Positions 54,201 to 64,000 of a stretch of 64,000 nt of DNA are shown here, one piece after another. Location of the stretch: positions 808,275 to 872,274 of the forward strand of contig OX155957.1 of assembly GCA_944548615.1 (NCBI GenBank), given 5' to 3'. Below the pieces are notes generated by a model. That model did not search any database. It saw only the letters and a list, made by a program, of their open reading frames with translations, and was not told the origin of the DNA. The DNA comes from Micropterix aruncella (Eukaryota; Arthropoda; Insecta; Lepidoptera; Micropterigidae). The position numbers and the translations under genes were made by a program. Position 1 is the stretch's first letter; every line of letters starts with the position of its first letter.

Positions 54201-57102
54201 AGACAGACACAACGACAATTCGACACCAACAACAACTATAGCAACACGAACCTCCAAATGATAGCTTTGTAAGTAAAACTGAACCATACAATGTACATTT
54301 GGAAAAACTGACAGACAGCCAGAAAATCTAAAATGCAGGAATGGCTTGGAAATAAAAATATTACACTCACATCTGCAATGACAAGGTAACAATTATTTCT
54401 TAAAATAGAGAAATGTAGACATGAGCCACAAAATGTAATCGAGGAAATATTTTTATCTTATATTCATGAATTCCTGTTTGCCACCATACCATGCAGATTT
54501 GAACCCAAGTGAAATTAAATGTTTTTTTTTATTTCAACGTAAATGACATATAGCATACATATTCTGAACGTCAATATAAAATAATAGTAAGTACATTGTT
54601 TTTCTCCAATAGATTCTATGAGGTTCTCCTCTGGAAGGAACCGCCAGAGAAAACCAGAATCCACTTTTTGGTACTAGTATTGTCATACACACACACACAC
54701 ATTTGGCAGAGCGACAAACTTTGGAGAAAAACGTCATTATCACTAAATAAGAAGAGTAGTAAATAATTGTCAACACAGTTTTTTAAGTAGAATAATCACC
54801 TAAACAAAAATCTCCCAATATCCAAGCACATGTTTTTATAAAATACTAGCTGACCCGGCGAACTTCGTACCGCCTAACAGTCAATGAATGTCGTGTTACA
54901 GAGTAGCTGAACTTAATTTATGATTTTATGAAAGTAATACAATGAATACAACATAAATATTATGTTCACTACTTTATTAAGATAATAACACAAAAAGAAA
55001 TATAAAAGTACAAAAATTAAGTATATTAATCACGTGTCAGCAAGACATGATTGAATTAATTTATTTACATACTCTGCAGCATGGGATGCACTCGGTTTAA
55101 TTCTCTTCATTGAAGCACCTTGTTATATATGTCGTTTTTTGTTTTTTTTTATCAGGCCCAAGAACAAATCAAGCGGATGATTAGCCGACACTTGAACATG
55201 CCACGTACAACTGACCATGATAAAAACACGGATTTTCATTTTGTAAGGGAAAATGTTTTTTCTTTTATTTATTTTTTTTGTCAATATTCCAATTTTAGTT
55301 TTTAATAGTTATTCTGCTATTCGGGACTACAAATCAAAAACCATGAAAATCGCTCTAGCCGTTCTCTAGTTATAAGTGTTCGAACAAACCTGACTTTGTT
55401 TTATATACATATATAGATTAATGCAATGTATATATCAATTTTCTTCTCCAGTTTCACATACAGAGTTATTACCTAAACGCGTTACGTCCGCGTTGTTTTT
55501 TAACAAGCAAAATAACTAACGTCGGTATATTGAACGACTCCGCGAGCCAGCGAAAGGTGCAAGGAGCGGAGCTATAAATTTTCTCTCTTTATCATGGACT
55601 AGCCGGCTTGATTGGCCTATAAAATGAAAAGCTACTAACCGTATACGTTTCGCCATATCCAGACTGCGATTGCCCCAATTCGTAGTCTTTTGTGCAAGCT
55701 CTATCGAATATGATCGCTGGGGGCCATCTCCGCAACGTTTCTAAAATAATTATTTTGTCAAAGTTTTACCAATCTACCTATCTAAATACATAAAAATCTA
55801 AATAGTCTAAAAAATGTATCATACCGTTTATAACCATATCCAAGTATTGCATTTTATGAATAGCCTCATACGAGATATTTTCTGTTTCCTGTTCGTCAAC
55901 TTCCTGTCGAAGCCTTTCTTGAGCGTCGGGATTGGAAACGAGCTCATGAATGATTATACTGAGGAGGTTTGAAGTCGTCTCCTGACCTGCTATAATAAAT
56001 ATGATGGCTTGAGCTGTGAGATCATCATCATCCCATTCTGAAAGGTACAAAACATTCAATTTATTTTCTAATTATTTTATTCTTTATTTTTAAAAACGTA
56101 CGTTGCTTTACTTCTTTTTCGTTGGTTGTATCTTCAACGTGAGATAAATCTTCTTTAACCTCTGTTGGGTTATCGTCTTTTAGAGTTCCTGCAACCGAAA
56201 AAAGAATTTGTTACATGTACAAAAATAAAATAGCTTTACAAATGTGAACGGCTCAGTACTTACCCTTCTTTGCTTGCATTAGCAATTGAATCATGTCCGG
56301 TCTGTGAATATTTTCTTTTTCTCTGTATTTGATTGTATCCATAACCAAACTGCGGTAAAAAGCACATGTCTCCTTACTAAATATGCTAAGGTTAAATATC
56401 TAAAAAGATAATTTATTAGTTACAGAATATTACACACAGTTCCTGTAATAATTATTTGTCTTACTTTAACTAGCTTCGGTGCTAAAACATATACGAAAAA
56501 TTTCAGCATAGCTATACCGTCGAAGTTCCCGGTTTTCTTTCCAATAATGAAGAAATCGTTATCCCTGTCGAGAAAATTGTCGATTTTGAAACCGAACGCT
56601 ATGGAAGCGATCACCTCTGACGTATAACGCATTGTTAAATCTTTTGTTTCTAACTCTAGAGTTTCCGTTTCTGAAAGAAAAGTTACACATTATTGTAGTT
56701 AAATTCCTAGATTATGCCATTATTTAACTTGCCGTTTTTAGATCTTTTCTTGTCTATTTCTCCTATTAGATATTGAGCAATATGCTGACCAGCTTCTGTT
56801 ATTAATCCATGCATATTCCTCAATTTTGAGCTTGTGAAAGCTGGACTCAGAGCTGTCCTCATCACCTTCCAGCGTTGACCTAAAAATGAATAGATTAAAA
56901 ATAAAATAAACCCGAGAAATTTAATTTTCTTCAAATACCTTTCGAGGCGAATAGGTTCTTTGCAAACAGCGGATCTATTTCTTCATCGACGAATGTTTGA
57001 TGGTCTGTGAAATGATCGAAGTCCTTCACCATAATTTTTTTTATGATTTCCAGGTCTTTAATCAAAATATGCTTGTTGCTAAGTTGATAAAATCCGCAAT
57101 AC
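45248..57102 (-). CDS. cytochrome P450, CYP3 clan, CYP9-like (first exon not seen)
   Basis: Nine exons: 56939-57102, 56733-56879, 56465-56670, 56264-56399, 56102-56188, 55825-56037, 55640-55740, 45479-45647, 45248-45411. Phases agree throughout, giving 461 residues plus stop. Landmarks in order: GQRWKVMRTALSPAFTSSK (C helix), RYTSEVIASIAFGFKID, AGQETTS (I-helix oxygen-activation motif), ETLRRWPP (K-helix ExxR), DPERF, PFGNGPRICIG (heme Cys), then SRLALLVVKLVLYH. It should be an ER-bound haem monooxygenase; CYP9-type enzymes are often involved in detoxification (family knowledge). About 70 residues including the membrane anchor are missing. Exon 1 must lie beyond 57102 or be lost, and a Helitron stack lies there. 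Intron 56732-56671 uses a GC donor (GCAAGT). The intron before the heme exon is about 10 kb and full of repeats. Confidence 0.9.
45648..46306. other. start of the 10-kb P450 intron
   Basis: A GCTCTACACTTAGTCCGC motif at 45809-45826 recurs inverted at about 54161-54180. A short minus-strand frame from 46144 reads MSESEDEGKAGVSTPKKKR and may be the start of a transposon protein; nothing follows it. Confidence 0.35.
46307..47071. mobile_element. hAT-like non-autonomous element, copy 2 (in P450 intron)
   Basis: It has the same TAGTGATGGG / CCCATCACTA termini as 15485-16289, in inverted orientation, with its own exact duplication GCTTGCAG (46299-46306, 47072-47079). It is 765 bp. The difference from copy 1 is mainly in the GATCA-rich centre. 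Confidence 0.9.
47080..48540. other. P450 intron, no recognisable feature
   Basis: AT-rich sequence; the short frames present match nothing I know. Confidence 0.35.
48545..48615 (-). repeat. tRNA-like fragment
   Basis: The minus strand contains AGTGGCGCACTTG and GTAGGTTCAAATCCTAC, a near-perfect T-arm with a B box. The remainder does not pair as a full tRNA. It is probably a pseudogene or SINE head, with an A-rich tail toward 48470. Confidence 0.45.
48850..51230 (+). pseudogene. YqaJ-domain (lambda-exonuclease-like) repetitive-element protein, degenerate
   Basis: Plus-strand peptides in order: VLERFNGIIAKFIGGKRTNY and QARCNAAVISFNTKQP (49130-49270), VAIQQCGLFIDPKFPFLGAS then PDGISDDYIFEVK (49750-49850), and HHWYVQVQGQVH (49950-49985). 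A retrotransposon interrupts. Then come FTFWSGKNDLLKTEYIQ (50760-50815), a VLPEIIDP-like block (50880-50910) and STDLINNDEQAFENVLSFDE (51155-51220). The GASPDG...EVK pattern is the YqaJ nuclease core. Such proteins occur in many insect genomes as repeats. Frameshifts and stops are numerous. Ends and the mobilising partner are unknown. Confidence 0.65.
49990..50843 (-). pseudogene. 5'-truncated non-LTR retrotransposon inserted in the YqaJ-like gene
   Basis: The minus strand from about 50700 reads KVIHNTPDSSYLVENLRFFV and RTFEVSRANTNYGKHSIAYG, homologous to the C-terminus at 42411-43163. It ends with a stop near 50427 and a 3'UTR to (AAATAAAT)n at about 49998-50030. The true left-hand coding junction is near 50695; sequence right of that belongs to the YqaJ-like gene. 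Confidence 0.75.
51231..51773. other. P450 intron, AT-rich, no gene
   Basis: There are no open frames worth naming and no clear repeats. Confidence 0.35.
51785..52466 (+). mobile_element. family X retroposed repeat, copy 2 (uninterrupted)
   Basis: This is the best full-length copy (682 bp). The flanks GTCACTAATAA / GTCGCTAATAA (51774-51784, 52467-52477) are an 11-bp duplication with one mismatch. It lacks the two insertions found in copy 1 and so serves as the empty-site reference for both. Confidence 0.78.
52478..53270. other. P450 intron, no gene
   Basis: A CACCAAATTTCAACTCAATC-type block (52676) resembles 17032-17050 beside family X copy 1. Otherwise it is featureless. Confidence 0.35.
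53310..53770 (-). pseudogene. possible non-LTR retrotransposon 3' fragment
   Basis: 53312-53343 is a hairpin (CTCGCCAAACTG ... CAGTTTGTTGGCGAG). The minus strand at 53690-53520 reads SFQESLILVSEEDCVSVSKQ then MFKKRLKSYLLD, like the C-terminus of non-LTR ORF2 proteins. Weak evidence. Confidence 0.35.
53771..54845. other. P450 intron with a CpG-rich inverted terminus
   Basis: 53985-54185 is GC-rich and ends TTAGCGGACTAAGTGTAGAG, the inverted partner of 45803-45826. An (AC)n run lies at 54687-54702. No gene is seen. Confidence 0.4.
54846..55420 (-). mobile_element. Helitron 3'-terminal fragment in the P450 intron
   Basis: The 3' end at 54846 reads GGTACGAAGTTCGCCGGGTC-AGCTAG then T. Upstream on the minus strand is a helicase C-terminus decoded as HGQLYVACS (about 55218-55190). 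It is about 570 bp and is repeated with high similarity at 57700-58260. The 5' side is truncated. Confidence 0.75.
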
Positions 57103-57224
57103 CTAAGACACAGACAGCAGATGATTAAATAAATGGATGATTAAATAAATGGAATAAATGTGGATTTTAAGCTGAATTAGTCTAGCCACATAATTAAACT
57201 CTCTGATCGATTACAGAAACTAAT

Positions 57225-57680
57225 ATATATGTTTTTCGTGAACTGCGCAATGTACTATCTCGGAAAACAATTAAAATCACCTACATAGCTCTATGCCAAA
57301 GTCTTATGATTTATGGGATTGTAGGGTGGGGTGCTTGTACGAAACAGGCTTTGGATCCACTAATAAAGACGCAAAAACTGTTGTTACGGATAATTTATAG
57401 GAAACCTAATGACTACCCGTCAGAGCATCTTTTCAAGGAGTCTAAGGTTTTGGACGTCAAGCAATTATTGTTTATTAAATATGTGATAATATTTTTTATA
57501 AACACAAAGATAGACATGATCAAAGTCAGCAAAACTGCAATACTCGGAGTTCACGGAAACAAAATTTCCTTATTCCTCGAGTGCAAACAACATTTGCGCA
57601 ACGACAAGCTTTTTTCATTGGTCCCAAATTATATAATGACATAGAGGAAAAATGGAACACCTAATGAACAGTCAAGAGTT
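57225..57680 (+). pseudogene. non-LTR retrotransposon C-terminal fragment
   Basis: The plus strand reads FRELRNVLSRKTIKITYIAL-like sequence, MIYGIVGWGACTKQALDPL, QKLLLRIIYRKPNDYPSEHL and, after a frameshift, GPKLYNDIEEKWNT. It is the same family as 13525-14345. It sits between P450 exon 2 and the Helitron stack. Confidence 0.75.
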
Positions 57681-57699
57681 TAAAGACAATATTAATAAA

Positions 57700-58260
57700 C
57701 TAGCTGACCCGGCGAACTTCGTACCGCCTAACAGTCAATGAATGTCGTGTTACAGATTATCTGAACTCAATTTATGATTTTATTAAAGTAATCCAATTAA
57801 TACAAAATAAATATTAAGTTCACTACTTTATTAAGATAATACCACATAAAGAAATATAAAAGTACAAAAATTAAATATACCAATCGCGTGTCAGCAAGAC
57901 ATGATTGAATTAAACTATTGTGCAGCATGGAATGCACTCGGTTTAATTCTCTTCATTGAAGCACCTTGTGATATACGACATTTTTTGTTTTTTTATCAGG
58001 CGCAAGAACAAATAAAGCGGATGATTTGCCGACACGTGAACATGCCACGTATAACTTACCATGGGAAAACACGGATTTACATTTTGTATGAGAAAATGTT
58101 TTTCTTTTATTTTAATTTTTCACCAACTTTAAAAATTTTCTTTTTAAGTTATTCTGCTATTCGGGACGGGGACAAATACAACAAATCAAAAACCATAAAA
58201 ATCGGTCCAACCGTTCTCGAGTTATAAGTGTTCGAACAAACCCGACTTTGTTTTATATAT
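57700..58260 (-). mobile_element. Helitron 3'-terminal fragment
   Basis: The 3' end CTAG is at 57700-57703, with T beyond. The minus strand carries FSHGKLYVACSRVGKSSALF (about 58065-58010), the helicase C-terminus. It is a sister of 54846-55420. Confidence 0.78.
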
Positions 58261-58890
58261 ATAGATATACATATATAAAACAAATATGTATTGGATTTTT
58301 TTTTTCCTCAAAAAATAAAATGTTTGAGAAAATGTTTTTTCTTTTATTTAATTTTTTCGGAAAAATTTTTTTTTGGAAATAATATGTATGGTAAATGTTT
58401 TTCTTTTATTTTATTTTTTCGGTAATTTTCCAATGTTTTAGTAGTTATTATGCTATTCGGGACGGAGACAAATACAAAAAAACAAAAACCATGAAAATCG
58501 GTCTATCCGTTCTCGAGTTATAACAAACGCGGTTTCACCCGCGTGGTGATGAAAAATTGTGATAATGATGCTTTAAAGTATTTTATATTTTCGTTAATTT
58601 TTCAATGTTTTTATATTATTTTGCTATTCGGGGCGGAGACAAATCCAACAAATTAAAAATCATGAAAATCGGTCCATCCGTTCTCTAGTTATATATATGT
58701 TCGAACAACTATATTGTTCGAACAACTATATATATGTATCTTCGAATAACTATATTGTGAAATGTATGTAAATTGGAACTAAGTATTTTTTATGATGATC
58801 TCACTAATAGGTATTATACCCTATAGTTTGTAAGGATACATAGGTACGGATGTATATGATGATTGATGATAATGCAAAAGTTATAGGTAG
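58261..58890 (-). repeat. stacked Helitron 3'-region duplications
   Basis: The block TTCGGG(A/G)CGGAGACAAAT...AAAATCGGTC...CCGTTCTC..GTTATA recurs at 58150, 58450 and 58625, and also at 55318. At 58529-58545 a GCGGTTTCACCCGC Helitron hairpin lacks its CTAG end. This looks like repeated capture or truncation of Helitron tails. Confidence 0.55.
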
Positions 58891-61800
58891 CTACTGCAAT
58901 ATACTCCTATAAACTATGTTTAACGATTTATTTAGGTCAGCATAAACATGCAGATTTTGCGATTTAGAAACGCGTGAGCAAGCCACATATAGCTGGCCGT
59001 GGGAAAAACACGGCGTGCCCAAATGTATACCTGCTACCTTTAAGGTTTGACCTTGCGATTTGTTGATAGTCATTGAAAATGCAACTTTTAATGGGAACTG
59101 CAGGCGTTTAAAATTAAATGGTAAGTTATTGGGTATAATTGGGATACGTGACTTAAGAACATTGTTTCCCTTGGCTTCTCCAGTTAAGATTGTGGCCTTT
59201 ACAATATGCCTTCCTAGTTCGGTGACTCGCAACCGAGTACCGTTGCATAATCTTGACGCGTCCAAGTTACGCATTAACAAAACGGGTACACCTACTTTTA
59301 ATTCCAACTTATGTGATGGCACCCCAGATAACTCCAAAGAGTTTAGGAACTCCACGGGGTAAGTCGTAGTGTCATCGGATGATATAACTGTGTCGATGCA
59401 GTTATACACTGATGTTTCGCTGGTTATTTCGTCCAAGATTTTTTATTTATTTTCGAAACAGTCTCATTTGTTGGTGCCAGTATGGTTCTTTCACACAACC
59501 AATTTTCGTCAAGAATATATTGTTGCAGATTTGGAAAAACTTGATTAATGAGTTCGTCTTCCGACTCCACGACATGGCAAAAGTGGTGTGTGAAAAGAAC
59601 CATACCTTTTTGGTCGGTGTGTAGGTGGCCTTCACCAATTTCTATGAGTTTTTGAGCAAATGTTCCTGACTCGACATCGCTGAATAACTGGACTCGCATG
59701 TTAGTGGTAAGATAAAGCTTTTCAACTTTAGTCCACAGATATGATGCTTTCAGACATGCATTAATCTCGTCTGCTGCAGTACCTCTCTCGATAACAGGTA
59801 AAGTCTGTCTGAAATCCCCTGCCAATAACACTACCACACCACCCATCAACTTTTTATTGCGTTGAATGTCTTGTATACAGAGATCAAGCGCCTCGATGGC
59901 GCGTTTGCGTGACATTGTGCGCTCGTCCCACACGATCAGCTTACATTGTTGCAACAGGTCGCCGCGGGCACTGTTCTTACTGATGTTGCACGTTGGGGTT
60001 TCTTCCCTTGCCAGATTAAGAGGTAATTTAAAAACCGAGTGTGCCGTCCGTCCACCGCTCAGTAATGTAGCAGCGATCCCAGAGGAAGCCACTGCTAATG
60101 CAACATTACGGTCTTTACGAATTTTTGCTAGAAGCAAATTAAGCAAAAATGTTTTTCCCGTACCCCCCGGGGCATCAAGAAAAAAAAAGACCGCCTTCAC
60201 CAAGCTCAACTCGTTGTAATATTTTGTTGTAAATGTCTTTTTGCTCGGGTAGCAGGCGTGGCTCAGTTTCGCTTACCTGAGCATCTAATAAAGCGGTATC
60301 GTACCTTAGCTCTTTAATGACATCGGTCGACAGCTCTCCTCGACGCTGTGGTATGGGCATACCGAAGTCGGACAATTTCTTTCCGGAAATTGATATTATT
60401 TTGTCCTCTATAAGTCTCAGTGCTTCATTCAAACAAAGATTATTGTTGACTTGATCCATCCTTTCAAATCTGTGCAAGATATCTTCTGATAATGAAGTTT
60501 TATACTTATCCCATAGTTGAAGAGGATTTGATAAACCCCAAGTGCATATCAATATTGCAAATAGCTCCCTTATTTGCGAAGGAGAGCGACACAGCACGGC
60601 CTCTTCCATTGTGGCATCCCAGTGGTTGTCATCTTCCAACAACCCCAACTTCTCACACGCTTGTCGAAAAGTTTCAAGTTCTTGGCCGTCAACTGTTTTT
60701 AGATCCGAGAAGTTAGTGGGGCCCTGTATTACATTTAGCAGCATTCGCAAACAGTAACATTCGAAGTTACTAACGTGCACTGTGTAAATGCGCCCAAGAG
60801 CATCTCCTGCTTTCACACCTGGCCAGCCGTCGACAGATGTTCCTTGTAAACGACGTTTCCATTCTTTCAACGACACGTTCCAAGTATAGTAGCGGGGTAC
60901 GTCAACATAAAGTAATGTTTTTGCAAATGCGTCATTTTGGCAAAGCAGGAAGAATGCAGTTAGTGTCGTCTTAGGTGGTGCGGCCATTCTCTCTCTAAAA
61001 TTGTTTTCAGTGAAATAAATCCGCTGGCCATTGAACAGATGTACCGCAAGATGAGTGACTGTTGGATGTCTCTCATGCAGAGGCAGACCCAAAATCCGCC
61101 ACGCTGCTTCGTTACTACTAACATATCGACCGGTTCGAAATGTTTGCACCTCATCTCTCGGGTCAATGTGAACATTCCCTTGCTGTCGTATGTTAAAAAT
61201 AGCCTGATCACTACCTTTGTTAATATATTTACAAATATATTTTATAGCCTGTACCGTATTGCAGAACTCTACATTTATATGGCAATTAAAAATCATGATG
61301 AGAAGAGGAGAATATGGTACTATCCAGCTATTGTCAACCAATACTTCCTGTGTTCCACCTCTGATTTTTTGTGTTATCGTACAGCCGCCATCTTCTGGTG
61401 CTCTACGCCTGTACAGAGGATAGCCCTTGTCGTTGGTTTGAGTATGTTTTAAAAGCGCCCTTGGATACTTTTTGGTACATTTGCCTTCCTTCATGCATGG
61501 TGATGACGGATTTAGTGCACCACAGGGACCGTGAATCATATTTATGGTCACAGAGCGTTCATAGAGCTTTCGATCAGTTTCGGCGTTGGGTATCTCTGCA
61601 TTTATGACTTCATCAATTTGGTTAGGGCGTAATTTATCCATCAACCACAGCAGTAAGTGCAAGTGAGGCAAGCCTCTTTTCTGCCACTCGATCGAGTACA
61701 TGAAGCACTTCATATCACCAAATATTTTACCTTTTGCAAGTAGAGCAACTAAGTTTTGAACTTTTATTTTAAATACTCTGGCTGTTAAGTCATGTCTGTC

Positions 61801-62303
61801 CGTTGAATTTTGACCTGGAATTGAGCTCTTTGGTGATTTCTGGCCAGGCGGGATTACATGTCATTGTAATGAACATATTTATCAGGCCTCCCGTAGTTAC
61901 GCACGTATGTGAACGCATCCTGGGTGTATTCGTGAAGATATCTCGGGCTATTTACAAATGATGACGGGAGAATTACCATTTGACCCAAGTTATTTGGATC
62001 TAAATCCGCATCATTCCTTATCGCGTCTTGTAAATGTATATAATTTTCTGCGCTCAGTTTCGTTTGGTTCAAAGCAATAAACCTTAAGCGCTCACTCTCT
62101 ACTTTGACGTACATGTCCACCAAAAATTGATGTAGGAGAAGTCGACACCGAAGCAATAAATTAAAATTGTTGCGTCGTACCATCATATGATAAGCATAAA
62201 AGTCTGAAAGAAGGCCTTGTCGCACTCGGGAATCTCTGATCTTTCTATGTACGCTGGCGACTTTTTCTACTCTTCCTAAAAAATACAATACCTGCTTATT
62301 CAA
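58891..62303 (-). pseudogene. Helitron Rep/helicase protein, nearly complete but frameshifted
   Basis: Pieces in order: 62303-61854 (Helitron-like N-terminal domain, VASVHRKIRDSRVRQG, ...NLGQMVILPSSFV); a frame-shifted link, TMTCNPAWPEITKEL then PGQNSTDRHDLTARVFK (61855-61770); 61713-60175 with RGLPHLHLLLWL (the HUH nickase His motif), CGALNPSSPCM and CTKKYPRALL; 60209-59424 with DAPGGTGKTF (Walker A), IVWDER (Walker B) and GDFRQTLPV; 59436-58891 with FSMTINKSQGQTL and FSHGQLYVACSRVS. Frameshifts lie near 61860, near 61830, in the A-run at 60180-60188 and near 59440. Domains and order match a rolling-circle Rep joined to a PIF1-type helicase. It is dead, but apparently young. Confidence 0.92.
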
Positions 62304-62629
62304 TGAAAATTACAGCAACATACTAATTAATAGTCAAAAAATAATTCTAATCTGCTAATTGTGAAACGAAATAACGCTTTTTACCTATGCAATGGAGATA
62401 AAAACGAAGTAATTTCTATAATTACCTACTAACCACAAACAAATTACGCTTTCGTTGTTTTATTGTAAGTAATAATTAATTTACGATTACGATGATAACA
62501 TTAATTACGGACACATTATGAACACAGCTGTCAATGACATCGCCATAGTAACGTCACGCAATCGTCGCCATAGTAACGTCGCGTAATCGTTACAAACTTT
62601 CGCGTTTATATTATTAGTAGGAAGTAGGA
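58891..62629 (-). mobile_element. autonomous-type Helitron (5' end located, 3' end uncertain)
   Basis: The minus-strand 5' end at 62629 begins TCCTACTTCCTACTAATAAT-ATAAACGCG after an A. Coding follows from 62303 to 58891. A clean CTAG terminus directly after the stop is not seen. The nearest canonical one is at 57700, beyond several truncated tails. Confidence 0.65.
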
Positions 62630-62639
62630 TTGTTGAGAA

Positions 62640-62898
62640 AATTTTCAAAATATATGTTGACGCTTAGAATTTAAATTTCGAATATCAATTTCTTAGATTT
62701 TTCCTACTTACTTGACAGTTATCGTTATATTGTAGATAATTCACACTATATCTTTATAAATTATAGCCTATGTGTTATTCTGATGTGTAAGCTATATTAT
62801 TGTAAAGTTTCATCAAAGTCCATTCAGTAGTTTTTGCGTGAAAGAGTAACAAACATCCAGACATACATACAAACATTCGCGTTTATAATAGTATAGGA
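62640..62898 (-). mobile_element. second Helitron 5' end, adjacent
   Basis: The 5' terminus at 62898 is TCCTATACTATTATAAACGC preceded by A. The block to about 62740 matches the short Helitron at 2975-3196. Its own 3' end is not here, so it was probably interrupted or replaced by the neighbouring Helitron. Confidence 0.65.
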
Positions 62899-62899
62899 T

Positions 62900-63537
62900 G
62901 GTTATTTGAATTAGGAAGGTCTAAATCTGAAAACTTGGTTTGTAAAGCGTATGTATAACGGTTAATTTAAAAATAATATTGTATATTTATATACATTATT
63001 ATGTATATATTATGTATTATTAGTATTATTTCTTATTTTTTAGCAGTGCTTTCATAATTGTATTTATATGTTTTATTAAATTATAAATATATATTTATCC
63101 CTTATATCATTTATTATTTATTGAAATCGTATTTACGTATATGTGTATTTGCCATATTGTATTTTTTTTTACCAACAAGGTTTTATTCGTACAAATTTAG
63201 TGTTTTGATTTGTATTATAATGTTATTTATTTATTATTATATAATATTTAATTTTAATTAAGTACATTCATTAATTATAAAAATAAAAAGTTTTTTTGCC
63301 TTAATTAGGCTAATTGTTAGTTGTTAACATAAGTTGTTTTACTTATTTTAATTACTCTGACCCGCCTAGATACGGGACAGTTTAGTCCTAGTTAGGTGGG
63401 CAATGAGCATTAGCTGCATTTCGGTGTTCAATTTTTCCGAGTTACTTATAACATTGATAACAATGGGGCTAAATGTACAAAAATGAAATGAATAAAGCAT
63501 TAAAAATAAAAAATATAATATAATCAATGATTTAAGT
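62900..63537. other. very AT-rich stretch, no gene
   Basis: Runs such as TATTATTTATTGAAATCG occur. No P450 first exon, RNA or clear repeat was recognised. Confidence 0.4.
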
Positions 63538-64000
63538 CAGCGGTCGGCAACCGGCGGCCCGTGGACTATCTCGGTGCGGCCCGCAAGCCTGAGGTCCGTA
63601 AGAAAAAATACCAAAGCAAAAGGCCATATAAATTCTCTAGAATTTATACGGCCATGCTGCTGGGCCATGAGAGTATTCTTGAAAGTTCGCTCTTACGCGG
63701 GGTGATAAAAATGTACCTATTTCATTTCCTAAGAACTGTTTATCAAGACTGTGATGTTATGTATTGTTTCTACCGAAAATAAAGATTTGCAGTATTCAAT
63801 TCTTAGCAATTTCTTTCGCGATTATCCGCCGCATCTTGCCATCGGCGGCGGCGCGGCGGCTCCCTTGAGACAATAGGCGGCGGCACTCTTTGATTAGACG
63901 CAGGTGTGCGGCGGTGAAAAAATTCAAAGCGACCGGCTTTAGTTAAAATCACACCCGCGCGCAGCTCTCGCCTCATTCCGTTGTGTAACTTCGCCGGGAA
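63538..64000 (+). mobile_element. left end of a hAT-like element, running off the window
   Basis: CAGCGGTCGGCAACCGGCGG followed by CCCGTGG is the recurrent left terminus of insect hAT (Charlie-like) elements. A GGCGGCGGCGCGGCGG tract lies at 63846-63861. No coding is recognised and the right end is outside the window. Confidence 0.5.

Overview
The window is eukaryotic, AT-rich, intron-bearing DNA packed with transposable elements. The gene families (tandem SLC22-type organic cation transporters, a CYP3-clan/CYP9-like cytochrome P450) and the mobile elements (Helitrons with TCCTACTA...CTAGT ends, ZMYM1-type hAT, non-LTR retrotransposons, a Penelope remnant) point to an insect, most likely a moth or butterfly. 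That placement is inferred from family resemblance; no species marker is visible.

Host genes all lie on the minus strand. (1) 787-910: first coding exon of a gene resembling TTC7; the rest runs off the left edge. (2) Three tandem SLC22-like transporters, each with three coding exons and identical intron phases: A (3412-5995, 523 aa), B (20013-27450, 476 aa), C (29266-34400, 522 aa). A and C are close paralogues and share a non-coding leader exon (A about 9466-9660, C about 40784-40990) and several kb of 5' flank, so a whole unit was duplicated. B is more divergent. A scrap resembling the A 3' flank at 41440-41605 suggests another unit once lay to the right. (3) 45248-57102: nine exons of a cytochrome P450 with all landmark motifs, a roughly 10-kb intron and a GC-AG intron; its first exon is not seen.

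The space between and inside these genes is a layered record of mobile elements, many with readable target-site duplications (TSDs): hAT elements with 8-bp TSDs (21262-23544, 15485-16289, 46307-47071, 17600-17855), PIF/Harbinger-like elements with TTA/TAA duplications (7769-9156, 30056-30376), a TA-flanked pogo-like element (9955-11229) whose empty site survives in the second copy of its host repeat, a mariner-like remnant between two long (AT)n tracts (25677-26953), a hairpin-bearing element in four copies (28427, 38903, 39846, 41625), an unclassified retroposed family (17087, 18967, 43407, 51785), many 5'-truncated non-LTR retrotransposon ends, a Penelope fragment, a YqaJ-domain element and several Helitrons, including a nearly complete but frameshifted one (58891-62629).

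The three transporters are probably plasma-membrane solute carriers and the P450 an ER monooxygenase; nothing here shows they work in one pathway. I see no functional RNA gene and no bacterial or viral system. The most informative features are the tandem duplication with paired empty and filled sites, and the uncharacterised repeat families with well-defined ends.
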